A DNA stretch of 64,000 nt from Paracentrotus lividus (GCA_940671915.1 CALNVZ010000174.1:78790911-78854910); one strand, 5' to 3'. Positions 51,971-64,000 are shown, numbered from the stretch's first letter. Translations and numbers: made by a program. The notes: generated by a model not told the origin, from the sequence alone.

Positions 51971-53819
51971 ATGGTAAGAGAAGTTGGAGTATGGATATAA
52001 AGGAAGTGCCAGCAATGTTTGCCATCTCAGGTATCCAACTTTACACCATTCAGAACAACATGTTCCTTACAAGGTGTCCTGGTTTGACTTTGACATCAAC
52101 CTTGTAGTATCCTATTAGAGGTGTTTCTTTCCAGGATTTGGCCATGAATACGACAACATTTCTTCATGATGGAAGAGAAGAGGTGAGAATAAAACAGGAA
52201 TCCATGATGGATTTCAGAGTGACTCTGAGTAATGAGGACTGTGTAATGTTAGTAGATACAATCCATTTGAAAGATGATATGAAATATAAGGTAAATCTCA
52301 GCAGGAAAAGAAAAGCAAAGATGGATAAAATGTTTCTGAAGGAGTGCTGTTGATCTCTATGCAGACAATAGAAAAGGGGGTGAACAGGTTTTTCAGAATA
52401 GTACTCAGAATCAAGGTGAAGTGTAATTTGGGTTAAACACCACTTTATGCCCATCTGATATGGTTATTCTCTAATGATTTTCACTATTAATCAAGCCCAT
52501 GACATCTCATTATACCTATTTGGTACTTGTTCTCATTCACCCACCACAAAGACCCCTTACAATACCTAACCAATCTTCCATCTATTTCAGGTGGGGTTGG
52601 TTTGATCTATGCCCTACCTGGTTTCCTTGTTGAGATAAATCATATTCATAAATACCCTACGGCAACAAGCAATTAGCTGGCAGATAGTGACTACGCCAAT
52701 TGCAATGTTTTGATCAAGCAATAATCGTGTGTTGTGATGATTAAACTTCTTCTTTTCATTCCTAAAGTGCTGCCCGTTTTTCATTTTCCGCTTTTTTGCG
52801 GGGCAGACAAGAAAGGTAAGTGAGTAATTTAAAAAGTATTTCTATGATACAACAGAAAAGAATTTTTTACTAATCCATGGCATCAACTTTACAAGTTTCC
52901 AAACAATCTTTGACATTGATGAGTAGTGAACAGAGGGAGGCGTGACCTCCGTGCGACCTGGTTCTTTGTGAGCCGCCTCATCTCCCATCTATGGGTAGCT
53001 TAATGCATTTTCCTACAGCTCATTAATTCGCGTGTGATTGTTGCTCTTCAAACCCAACGTTCAAGAAGAGGAGAAAGAAAAACCCTCATAGAAAATGGAT
53101 CATTTACATCGATCCAGCAACATAAAAACCTCTTTCAAACAATAGGACGATAACCACTACAAATAAGCCTCTAAAAGCCAAACGATTAGGGTTAGGGCTT
53201 TCTTGTCCTTATTCTCGGCTCCATGTTCCATGGGGCGGGTTCGATTGTCGCAATCACACCCCTGTGAAATTGGTTGGAACTACCGTGGCTCCTTGAACTA
53301 ATTAGGAGTCGTTGGATAGAATGGAAGAAACCCAACAGAAGAAAAGATTCTTAAAATACATTAAATCATTGTCTGGTTTTGGCTAGTCGATTTTGAAGAA
53401 AAAAATTGGCAGACAGCCTTCAAGTTTGTTAATGTTTAGATGATTTGACATTAAGAGATATTTTAATGAATCAGCCACATGCGAAGTGCCACAAACACAG
53501 ATAAAATGATCATTATATCACCATACTTACTTCTCTCTTTAATCCTCTCTCCCTTTTACTTGCTCTTAACTTTCATGTATCTGGCCTAGTTTCTCTATTA
53601 ATCTCTAAAATTGCAACAGAAACAATTCTCTAATACCAAATGCAGAGAATACATCACTAACATTCCCTTGCAGCATCATCCACACAGCTCTGTCATCATC
53701 CTAACACCAGCTTTGATTTCAGGGTGTGGTACTAATCCATCAGAAACTCCTTCACCTTCATCTCTCCATATATCTTCTTACTATGGAAACAATTAAAAAT
53801 AATAAGATCAAGTTCGTAC
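51971..53819. other. Intron sequence next to the upstream exon; one weak plus-strand exon candidate
   Basis: Nothing firm. See findings for the splice-bounded frame at 52135-52290. The ~1.5 kb before the donor at 53819 has no other recognisable feature. Confidence 0.4.
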
Positions 53820-54073
53820 CTTGCAAAGAAGGATGCTGCAGCTGAAGACCCTGTGACCGGTGCCGAGATCGTATTGGTAGGAGCAGTTGACCGCATTGCC
53901 ATTGCTGCTGCTGTAGTGGTACCTGTTACTGGACCAATACCAGAGGATGTTGTTGCCACGGCAGCAGGCATCTGATGCCTATTATCTGGAGGAGGTATGT
54001 AGGTGAGACTCTGTGGGATGGTCGTCCGGCCCATGGGACCTCCGTTGCTGCTGCCGACACCTCCAAAGTTATT
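53820..54073 (-). CDS. KIF26: KIF26-family kinesin, internal exon upstream of the motor domain
   Basis: Seen: on the minus strand an acceptor (TTTTTATCATCAG, ending 54074) opens a 254-bp stretch that stays in frame for 84 codons plus two bases and ends at GCAAG|GTACGA (donor GT at 53819-53818). The product runs from NNFGGVGSSNGG, through a Pro-containing part (SLTYIPPPDNRHQMP, about residues 22-36), to a Thr/Ala/Gly/Ser-rich low-complexity part, and ends SSAAASFFA + AG. The two leftover bases are completed by the first base of the exon at 8544 to give Arg, so the protein reads ...[12 protein letters not shown].... Known: KIF26A/B proteins carry this conserved basic block between a low-complexity N-terminal region and the motor domain; they are atypical kinesins reported to lack normal ATP-driven motility and to act in cell adhesion, migration and signalling. 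Inferred: the exon encodes disordered linker. Exon start phase is 0 and end phase is 2. Open through the acceptor, so no start codon is implied. Identity rests on the join to the next exon. Confidence 0.8.
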
Positions 54074-57000
54074 CTGATGATAAAAATGCAAAAGGAAGAT
54101 TGTTGTAAAACTTCAATAAGACCAGAGACACAAGTTTCAAACTTGATATTCCAACAGAATGTGTAGAACTACCGTAAAGTATGAAACTTTTGTGAGCATT
54201 TTATTTTCATGAATTCCGCAAGGCGTCAAAATAGCATACCTGTAAGTCAAAATCCCAAGGAAATCTCTATTTCATGGTCGGTGTAACGCATGGGTTTTCA
54301 TGCTTTACAGTATATAGGCCTAACATCACGCGATTTCAGAGCAAAGTGCAATGCATCATGGGAATGAATTTGCAGATAATTATTTTAACAGTATCTTGCT
54401 ATGTTAGCGAGGTAATACTTTCGGTCTTTCAGCTAAAGATGGTCATCTTGATTCGCAATCATGCTATTCATCCTACAAAACCTTTCAATCAAATTTTTGT
54501 AAAAATGGCATTACCAGCTTCCCGGAACAATGCATGTAACCGATTGACTGCTATTTGTTTGAAGCTCAAGTAAACAAGAGTAAATGCAACGTGACAGACG
54601 AGCTCAGCAAAACAGAAACAAATTCATTCAGTGGCGGCTTCACATAGAGAACTGGGGAGAGGGCGGGTGAGTTTGTGTGACGGAGCGAACCGGTCATGAT
54701 TGACGACCTAGTACGAGCTCAAAACATCAAAGTTGCGGCAACAATGTAACTTACTTCTTTCCCATTTTCTTTCTTTCTTTACATTGCTTTGTTCAACTGA
54801 CCTTTGACCTTGTGTGAATTAGGCTAATCAAGAGCAATATTGTTCAATTAGCCTGGAAAGTATGGGAACAGTCCTCCCAGGTAACACCCTCCTTTCATTT
54901 TTTTCTTCACATCCCTGGGATAACAAGCCATTAATTTAAAAAACTGTCATAATAATGAGGCCTGGGGATAATAAACATAACACCAAGTATTGAATCAATA
55001 CAGTTACACTATCTTGAAAATTGCTTTTTTTTTTTTTTCTTTGATCTCACCCCTCCCCCTTTCCAGAAATAGAAAAGATTTACAACTTTGAAAAAATAAC
55101 TTCTCCCTGAAGTGTACATTCTTTGGTTTCTTGCAGTAACATTTCCATAATCCTACTATTATGGACAAACTTTTGCTCAATCAAGGAATTAAAAAAAATA
55201 ATGATATTTTCCATGTCTCTAAATGAAGAAATTTTTTAAAAATACAAGTGTACTGCTCTTGCAAGTCTGTGATATATTTGTTGTGTATGTCTGCCATGTT
55301 GACCTCAACTTGGCATGGTGTTATTACCTCATAGTAGAGTAGACCAAGTTCAAACTTTGACACAAATTGGTAACTAAACCAAGAGAAAATACAATGTATC
55401 AATAAAGTCAGTGAACTCCACCGATGGTCTATTCAAATCTGGTCAAGGCCTAACCCCCTTTCAAACTCAAAACAATCAAAACAAACAAATATCAAACACA
55501 AGCTATAAAAGATGAAAACTGTTTTGGGCCCTGGGGCGGTATCTCTTTATGCACGTTTCATCTTCGCTTTGGGAGCTCGTGAATTTGATGCCATTGTGCA
55601 CCTTGGGGTCTACAAACAAGTCAAGAAATTGGTAACAAATTTCTGCTGAAAGGACATGCACTGTCGGCTCAATGCTTCCGTGCCGTTTGACAAACAAGAA
55701 CATAATCGGTGCCCCAAATTGACAATATTGCTACACTATTGATGTCACCTAGAGCTAGGCATTAATAACTGGAACCAAGGAAAGCAGACAAAATCAAAAC
55801 TGAATCATGTTAAATTCAGTATTGGTTACAACAAGAACGAACTGCATCGATCATTTAGATGTTACTTAAAGTTACAAGACAAAGTTGAGTTTAAAAATTT
55901 GTGCAAAACTGCATACAATTGGCCCATATAGCCATGAAAGGTGACAATGTGAGGCACATTGTAATAAGTACTCTATTTTGACATTCATTAATGGATATTG
56001 ATAATAATTTTCACACCATAACACTTTGTAAAGTACTGCTTTAGTGTATGAAAGCAGCACACTCACCTAGGAACACAAAGCTTTCTCTATAAATGACCCG
56101 ATGGACACGTTTTTCATCAGGATAAATTAACCGCCACAAAGTCTGAGAACAAGTTAATAGCTATTATAGCAGGATTATCCTATTTCCTCATAACTTGGCA
56201 ACCGATAACAACAGCCTCTTGTCTTGCCTAGCAACCCGATGTCTCCCGAACGTGAAGTCACAGGTGTCAGGTTAGGAACTAATTGAAGCTTGTCTAATTC
56301 ATCAGACTCATCACAACTCTAACTAATTAATATGACACCCTGCGCTTATCTTCTACTTCAAGTTCGACAGTCAATATTTGTTGGCAACGGATGGACGCAT
56401 AAATTATAAGACAATGCTTGCCAAGATCACGTCTGTTTTTGTATCAAAGAAGGGAATGATGTTTGAAATAAACAGCTTTTATCATAACTTTGATGAAAAA
56501 CAAAACAGGACAGATGAATTATAGAGAGAGGCATCGCAAGAAGTACATTGTACTCTTGGTGCAAAGCCTGAACAAGTCTCCTGGGTACCAACTATCTAGA
56601 CAGCAAGAACAGGCTATTTCCTCTCATCGTAGCTTCACAATTCTCACTTCCTAGGGACAAACAATCATCAATGAGATCTTGGCGATGATCAATCGTCCAC
56701 TTTCTGGAGGTAATGAACTTTGGATCTAAACCCTCTCTCTTTTCTTCTATTAAATTACAACCCCATTTCTCTCATGAGAAGATCAGCAGATGTGAAGAAA
56801 ATGAAATTGAAATTACTTCATCTTCATCATTCTTACATACCCCTAAGATTGCCAAGCAACGATCATATAATAAAATGGGACATCCAAGATAAATTTTAGC
56901 GTGGTAATTCTGGCAGAACCCTTCTCCTTTTGTTTTCTTTTCGGGAATGATGGATAAGAGAGCAAACAGAGAGTGCAGTCATAAATAGCAAACGCGCGAT

Positions 57001-59016
57001 AGTAAGCGTATTTAGTTTTCGTTGATGGACGTAGGGGGAAACAGATCCTTACGTAGGAACCTGAACAGACATGAAAAGAAGAATTCCTCATAATCACATC
57101 ATAAAAAGCTACAATGGGACCAAGGAATTGATATTTGAGAACTGATTAGACAGTTGGAATAGGCTTTGCAATGTGACGTGTGTCTTTCAATGGTGTCTTC
57201 TGTGGCGGTAAACCTTTGAATGTGTATTCCCATTGTCCGTCACCTACATACCTAGGTATTTCTTTTCTCTCTGAGCAATTCAAATATTGACCATGGTCTA
57301 CATAAAACGAGACTTGATACTTGAATTAACATACAAAGATGATATCAAATCAACTCCTGTCCAAGATGGAATACTTTTGAAGAAATACAAAGAGTGACTC
57401 AAACTTGAAATATCCAACCATAAAAGGCAAGTCCTCACAATCAGCTAGCAAGGTATCAGTCAACCTGATAGACCCGTCCAAGAGACGCTACAGGCTGTTT
57501 GCAAAGTGCACACATGTGTCGTCTCGAAATTTCAAACTGCTTACCTTAGGTCACCCAAGAATCATGAAATTTCTACTTGCAAGAACAACAAAGAAAAAGT
57601 CTTGCTATCCCCTAGGCCAAGTTTACCCCTCATGGTCTTGGTCATCTACAGGGTTGCTTCCAAACCCCCCTAAGCTATTGATAGTTTGACCCCCCTCATC
57701 GAGTTGAGTGTCTGTCAATCAAGTGACACACGTCATGACCATGATTGATTTCAAACTTTTTTTTGAGAGCTCGGTTGGTTGCTGTACTTCTTCTCCATTA
57801 GAAACTTTATATAATTTTTTGTCGATCGAATAGTTCAACAATGAATTTGGCTTTAAAGTTTGGTGTTCGAGAAGCAAAATAGGATGCTGTCACAAACAGT
57901 AACATGTTATGCAGCATAAGTACGTTTAGAAGTATGTATATTGCCTATTTCCCTGTTAAACGCAATGCAGCATTCAAAAGACCATATGTCTTGAATTCAT
58001 TTGCAAACATCTCAAGTCTCATCTACAGACATTCCTACCGTTATAACTTCCTTGGTATCGATTGCGAACGCTGGATGAAATTGTTGGTGGCAAGCTTGGC
58101 TTCCTATGATCTCATCCCCCTACCAATTCATTAATTCCCCCTCCCTGCACGGCGCTACCCTTCTGCCTAGATGAACTCATTAGCATCATCATCATCGCTG
58201 GACAAACGTGTCCACTACCTCAACGACTTCCTGCAATATGCCACCAAGATTCTCACATACGCCCATCCTCGTTCTCCTCCTCCACTTAAAAAAACATGGC
58301 AAATGGCTTGTATCTCACTGTCCATCCCCAAACCACAAAAATTCTTGTTTCTCTCTAATTACTGAGGAGGCGGGTTACTGAACTTGAAATAATGTGCCAA
58401 AAGCAAGGACAATCCCGCTATCAAACTGTCTTTTACGATTATTCTACCCTTTCAATCATTTGACCCTACGGATACGAGCTCAGTGCAGTCCCTGTGTCAT
58501 CATACATAAAATGCGACTGGAGCCACTCTGACCAAATACCATAAAATTCTACAATGAAGTGAAAAGAAATGAATGGTCAAAATAAAAGAACAGCGGAGAT
58601 AAACCAAACTGACCGCACAAGAATGAGTCACAAATTGGTAAAGAAAAATCAGGAAAGGAAGATTTAAAAGTCCTCACCATCTTGTCCTTTTGATCAATTT
58701 AAAGCTGGCATAACATATCCACTTAGTCAACCATAAGGAATAGGTACAGCGTATTTCCTGGTGCTTTGAATATTTACAGAAAATAACTCTTCAAGTTCAA
58801 CTGCGTTCAAATTGAATAAAAAGTGAGCAAAAGAGAAACCATTTTGACCATCTTCTTAAGCTACAAACAATGCAATATTTATTCATATCATAACATTTTC
58901 TTTGAAAACTCTTTTTAATTAAAATGATTAACGAGAAAAATATCAACCAACAAATTTAAACTCCTTAGCAGTGTTTTTATAATTGTAGGAATAACTTTCT
59001 GATAACTCATTTGAGC
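54074..59016. other. Presumed KIF26 intron upstream of the visible exon; no exon recognised
   Basis: The exon at 54073 starts at an acceptor, so this must be intron for at least some distance. I searched the minus strand for Cys-rich N-terminal KIF26 sequence and found none. Two open but unassigned stretches (55503-55710, 57170-57345 minus) are discussed in findings. Confidence 0.5.
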
Positions 59017-59310
59017 AATGTCTCATCAAATTTCCTGCAGATATTGATTGGTTCTCATTGATCAGTTATTATTCCATATTAATGAGCCTAACATATGATA
59101 TGCCAGGTCAAGATCGAGGTCAAGTCAATCTACCCTAATATGTCCTCAAAACAAGCTTATCAAAAAATATTTAAAAATTCAATGTAGAACAGCTTCGTCA
59201 AATTTCTAAAAATATTGATTAATTCTCATTGATTAAGTATTATTCCGTTGTAAGGCGTCCAACCTTGTAAGATAAGATGGCTCAGGTCAAAAGGTCATTG
59301 ATTTCACCAT
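59017..59310. repeat. Two-unit degenerate tandem duplication, period about 170 bp
   Basis: Both units contain in order CAATGT, TC[A/G]TCAAATTTC, ATATTGATT, TTCTCATTGAT, TATTATTCC and CAGGTCAA. AT-rich and non-coding. Confidence 0.7.
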
Positions 59311-60837
59311 GATCAAGTCCCTCTCTGACAATGTAGCGCTTGTTCACTGTGACACTCGCAAATTATTTGGTGTTGGGTTGTCTTTCACGTTTCTCTTGCA
59401 ATAATTTCTGTATTAATCCTTGAGGAACACCAAGTCTTGAATTTCAGATATTGATTTTGGAACTCGACTGGAGCACTGCTTCGACGCAATTACGAGACAG
59501 CCAGGTTTCTGGTGAAGTCGTGCCCATGCAATATTCATGAAGATGGAAACAATGGTGTGGTTAAGCTGAAAGATGACTGGTTGTGGATTCTAATACTTTG
59601 ATGTTTCTGGTTACCCTCTCCATATCCCTCTCCTTCTATCAATCATCTTTGTTTTCATGGTTATTTGAAAAGTTTTTGTGTAATATCTCATCTTCCGTCT
59701 TTTCAAATTTCACCTTGGTTCACAGAATATTTGCTAGGTGCATTTCTCTTCTTTCTCCTGTTTCCTTTAGCTGATTTGCTAATATAACAAAGATATTTTA
59801 CATTAATATGTGATTGTGTTATTATATCTTTCACTTATAGAAAAGTTTGTTTATTCAATTTTGCAAAGTCTTGAAATTTGATATGTTATTACATTTCTAA
59901 CTACCCAAAATTCAGCTTTTAATGCAAATATTTTTGTTTACATACTATAAAACAAATACAATAAAATATGTTACTTGGTATATTTACACAACAGATACAT
60001 GCCTAAGAGTTATCTTTTGCACTGTTCTCTTCAAGTTGCATATATTAGAGTAATTCCATAATTTGGCCAAAAAAAGCGATTGTGATTTTAATCTCATATA
60101 CACTTTGACAAGGTAGTACGTGTCGATGCCAAGCAATATTTACTTGAGAATGAGAGTGTTTGGTTTAGTTTGATTCAATTAATCAAGGGCACACATGCCT
60201 ACCTAGACCAAAATCTCATTCGCATTGTAACTGAAAACCTCTGTATGTTCTTCAAATTTCGGGGAGGGCACGGAGGGGAAAGCCGATCCCCCTTCTGCCG
60301 GGGAGAAATCAATTTCCGTACAGGTTGTGTCGCGACACCAACCGCCACCACCGCAAGCCAGATGATCGGTCACGTTGACGTGGAACCACAAGAGGTTCTA
60401 CACAGGTCTGGAATTACCGCACATGCAGGAATATACACGCTCCTGAAATAAAGAATGCTCTGATTTCGTTCCTTTTTTAAAAGAAGGGGGATAAAGGGTA
60501 GGAGGGCAACAAGGAATTTTATACATTGATCAATTTTCATAAATTATTCATATAATAACTTGACTTATTATGGTTGAATACATATCTTTGTCTTGATACA
60601 TAATAATACCAAATCTTGAACTTCATTGCTCTTCCACTGGAGCTCCACATAAAAATGAAATCTAAATGCACCTTGATCAAATGATTCTCTGTGGCAATTG
60701 TAGCCCTATCTAATCACAGTGTCTTTGAGAATAAATTATAAGCAAACACAAATTTCCAGGTTTAAACCCTCCTTGTGGAGAATTTTTGAAGAGCAACTTT
60801 GAATGACCAATTATATAAAAAATATATCACTTGCCAT
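59311..60837. other. Presumed intron; one GC-rich patch
   Basis: AT-rich except about 60260-60430, where GC content rises sharply and frames are open on both strands (see findings). No identified exon. Confidence 0.4.
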
Positions 60838-61013
60838 GAGACCAGTTTGAGAATGGTTTGAGATTGTTTTGAAACTAGTCGCGGACATGTCTCAGAGACG
60901 TCTCCTGAGTCTTCGCAAAGTCTCATGAGTCCCAAGAAAATCGAACATGTTCATACGTCGTCTCAGACACATCTCAAAGTCTCACAGACATCTTAGAGAC
61001 GCAACCTACCTCT
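60838..61013. repeat. GTCTC/GAGAC-rich patch
   Basis: GTCTC or its complement recurs at irregular spacing, including CATGTCTCAGAGACGTCTCC, AAGTCTCATGAGTC, GTCGTCTCAGACACATCTC, AAGTCTCACAGACATC and TTAGAGACG. Many of these are locally self-complementary. No coding content. Confidence 0.6.
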
Positions 61014-64000
61014 GCCACTATGTCATCAGGGGATTTTCATCGCAGGGGAACAACAAAAAAATTAACTCATACATGTATTTCGTTCCCAAAAAATGTTTAC
61101 GAATAGCAACTGTAAGGTGGTGAACCTGAACCGAAGAGGGGATGAGATGAGGGGAGGTGGTTGGTATGTACCTGTAGGTCATCCAGAGGTTCACCTGGCT
61201 CTAGACCCTGTGGATCCTAAGACATCCAATCGGCTATTAACCCTTCAGCCACAACACTTCACCCTCTCCATACCATCATCTGACTAATGCAAATAGCCCA
61301 CAGGGGGTGGTAGCATGCATGGGGGAAAGTTATCCCAGAGTTCACGGCTCCTCCGACACCCGACCAAGTCACATCTCGGACCTGCCCAACGACTCATGAA
61401 TGCAAATTCAGGTAATTGGATACCTGGTGCTGCTTACCCCAAATATTTCGCACCTCCGTACTAATTCTTCTTTCATCTTACATATCCCATTATTCGTGCC
61501 TTTTTGCGTTTGCATAAACAAAACGAAAATTTGATATGCATAATTTATTTATCATAATATGGTAGATTTGCTTTTGGTGGAGTAGTTCATTATAAATGGA
61601 TATAGGGATTTATTTCATGGAAGAGAATCATGAGTCATCAGAAAAGGGAGGCACTCTCAAAAAGCTTTTGGTTCTGGAAGGATAGTAAATAAAATTTTAA
61701 TAATCGGTCATGCTTCAGACAATAACCAAAGATTATAGAAAATTCTGAATTCCTTAATGACAGGAATGAAATTTGAGTGAAATATTATGAAATTTCTATC
61801 AGGATGTTTTACTTGGTCTGCCAAGCATGGACTAAGTTGCAAATTTTGAAACCCGAACGACGCAATACCACAAATATATGACCAATCCATTCAAACGATG
61901 TGGAGAATCAGATCATCAACTAGATTTGAGAAAATATGAGGCTTGGGAGCTCCATAAAAATCAATGAACTACCCTACTTGCTATGCATATTTACAGTCTG
62001 GCATCCATTAAGACATTTGTTGAAGGGTAAAGAATTGTCCGACTGATGATGTCATAGGGCCAGGCAGTATATATTGGATTCTTGAGGATGACTGGAGGAG
62101 GGAATACATCCGTAAGGGTAAAATGGGTCTGTGTGGAGTAGAGCCAGCCGATCAGGTTACACAATTAATTTCATCTCCTTTTCCATCATCAACAAACCTG
62201 CAGGAAGATGAACCATTTTCCCAAATCCTCCTCCTCCCTGCCTCCCTCCTCCGTGTCTTCTGAAAATGTTTGCAAGATGGAAAGTACAGGTGAATATTGA
62301 GCTCACTTACATAATAGTGGTTGAGACAACATTTGATTTCAAACCAGAAATGAACAATCAGAATACTGATGGGTCCTCAGTGATAGTACTGTGTAAAGTA
62401 AAATCAAAACACAAGAGAATTGTAATACAAAGAGGACTGTAGGCTTCTGAACTCCTGAGGATATTGCTAAAATAGAATGCTAAGCCTTCACATACAGAGT
62501 AGGTTGGCGGTTGTACATGTATGTAAATGCATTATTCTATTGAGAAAATGAAAGTCAACTTTTCTACCCATATTTGGAACTTCTAGCTGTAAAATTCCAA
62601 TACCGATCATCAAAATCAAATAACCGTTTTACCTCCCTTTTCAAACAAAACCCAAGCCCCTTTCATTGATCAGGTTCCCCCAAATCCATTAATCTGTGAT
62701 GAAGGTTTGAAGTAGCTTGAATACTTAAAAATTCATGAAAATTTATCCCCACACTGATATCCCCTTTCCACTTCCTTTGTGAAAGGAGTCAGAGTAAATA
62801 CATTCAACGGGTTCCAATGGAATGTTACTGTTAGATATCGAATGAAAGTGAGAGAAAGCGATTGATCTTGTTTGTAGACAACAAACATATTATCCCTTTT
62901 TTATCCCAGGCCTAAGCGGCTCTATGGAGGGTATAATAAACAAAAGGGCATTCTTTTTTCCGCACCCTATATGTATAGCATATAGGGCCTACCCATCCAT
63001 CCATTGCTTGCCCCCTATATCGCCCTCTCCAGGCTAAGGGGTCTTCCTGTCAGAATAAGGCCAAAAGATTACCTTGTTTTCATTCAAGATCCACATCAAC
63101 AGGCAAGGGATAAACGCTATGCTCATGTTTCAGAGACAGATTTTGAGTATATTATATAGTCTGTGCATTACCCACATAATTGGAACAAAAGTTCTTTCCC
63201 CCTATCCAAAATCAGAAACTGCTAGAAATTCAGTTCCTCTCATATATCAAATATTTCAGTATGGTTTTCCATTAATAATACTATTATCCTGTCATTCACA
63301 TATCAAATGGACATTATGATGACACATGTGTTGAAAGGATCTAAATGACTTGTGTCTAAATCTTTATCATGCTGGGGGAAAAAAAAGAGAAGTATCCTAG
63401 TCCAAATTGACAGTTTGATTTCTATCTCTTTATGGCATATGAAGCAATCATTACAGTGGCAGTCCTTATTTGTAAAGGATGGACAGACCATTCCTCAATT
63501 AAAGTAAAGGTATTGATATCCCAAACAATCTGTTGATTGCTTCTGCAGTAATCGTTATTATTTATCATTATCTCTCATCAACAACAACAACGTCTTCAAT
63601 TTAATTTCAATTCTCCTTTTGATTTGGATGAAGTAGATTATAGAGAGCGAGAGAAAGAAGAGAGTTTGCCAAGGATCGATCTTCGTGGTCTCTGATCACC
63701 TCCCACTTTTCAACAACATGCTTTAGAAACTAGCCCACAATCATAATAAAAGACAACTTGAGTTGTCAAAACCCTGAAATTGATTTTTGTTTTTGAGGCA
63801 TGGTGTGTGGGGGAGCTCTCCTAGTGTTTGGGTGCATAAAAGGCTCAAGCTGCCACGCTTGGCGGAATCAGACTTAGATGCTTTCATTATTCAGATGTCA
63901 GATTATTCCTTGCTTTCATAAAGGGTGCTTGTTTGAAGCACTACACAAACATGGAAAATGATCAATGTAACCGCTTTAAAATCAACAAATCTTCTTGTTG
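61014..64000. other. Presumed intron, nothing firm; one small perfect hairpin
   Basis: CCCTATATG / CATATAGGG around a TATAG loop at about 62965-62987. A plus-strand frame at 61093-61287 is unrecognised. No exon supported. Confidence 0.4.

Larger units (their letters stand above)
8545..53819 (-). other. KIF26 intron (about 45.3 kb), phase 2
   Basis: Delimited by the donor at 53819-53818 (GTACGA on the minus strand) and the acceptor CAG ending at 8545. Both ends interrupt one Arg codon after its second base, and the residues on each side are contiguous in the KIF26 family, so no constitutive exon is expected in between. It contains the inverted-repeat elements, tandem duplications, microsatellites, hairpin and promoter-like block listed separately. 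Pairing of these two splice sites is inference from protein continuity; a transcript spanning the junction would prove it. Confidence 0.75.

Noticed and set aside
51567..52025. Minus-strand 152-codon frame
   Set aside because: Over a third is Ser/Leu repeat from the (GA)n tract; the rest has no recognisable domain.
53732..54091. Full 119-codon minus-strand frame starting MHFYHQ as an intact small gene
   Set aside because: The ATG lies before a splice acceptor and the last ~30 codons lie beyond a splice donor; only 53820-54073 joins into the KIF26 protein.
1..64000. CRISPR arrays, operons, bacterial signals
   Set aside because: Spliced exons, large introns and eukaryotic repeats make this animal DNA; no regularly spaced identical repeats with unique spacers were seen.

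Overview
This window is animal (metazoan) genomic DNA. It is AT-rich, non-operonic and spliced, with long non-coding stretches, many GA/CT microsatellites, homopolymer G and C runs, degenerate tandem duplications and small inverted-repeat transposon remnants. The repeat texture (terminal-inverted-repeat elements beginning GGGGGG[T/C]GTTTCA, long GA tracts) suggests a marine invertebrate deuterostome, most likely an echinoderm such as a sea urchin. That identification is inference from texture, not from a marker gene.

The only protein-coding gene I can support is on the minus strand: a KIF26-family (KIF26A/KIF26B, VAB-8-like) atypical kinesin. Two of its exons are visible. The upstream exon (54073 down to 53820) is Gly/Thr/Ala/Pro-rich and ends in ...SFFA plus two bases of an Arg codon. 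The downstream exon (8544 down to 8328) supplies the third base and continues [12 protein letters not shown]..., ending ...VKENPGIGK at a GTGAGT donor. The join is in phase and recreates the block that precedes the motor domain in KIF26 proteins. About 45.3 kb of intron separates the two exons. Motor-domain exons should lie at lower coordinates (not found in 1-8327, probably off the window), and N-terminal exons at higher coordinates (not recognised in 54074-64000).

Layout: 1-7983 is non-coding and contains a degenerate tandem duplication (1130-1560) and a 400-bp polypurine tract. At 7984-8413, part of the KIF26 exon and its downstream intron edge is present in three tandem copies; only the copy in the real exon keeps its splice donor and reading frame. 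The 8545-53819 intron holds two copies of one ~500-bp inverted-repeat element (18049-18558, 31638-32119), two short fold-back elements that share a GGGGGG[T/C]GTTTCA end but differ in their arms (39358-39502, 45104-45322), a GATCCAGG-ended element (42190-42320) and a large imperfect palindrome (13317-13509). It also holds an 88-bp near-perfect hairpin that could be read as a microRNA-type precursor (35659-35746), a CpG-rich promoter-like block on the plus strand (40600-40800), and several tandem duplications with units of 40-230 bp. 54074-64000 is presumed further KIF26 intron, with a tandem duplication (59017-59310) and a GTCTC-rich patch (60838-61013).

Most open reading frames in the window are short chance frames or translations of microsatellites. 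No rRNA, tRNA, CRISPR, viral or autonomous transposase gene was recognised.
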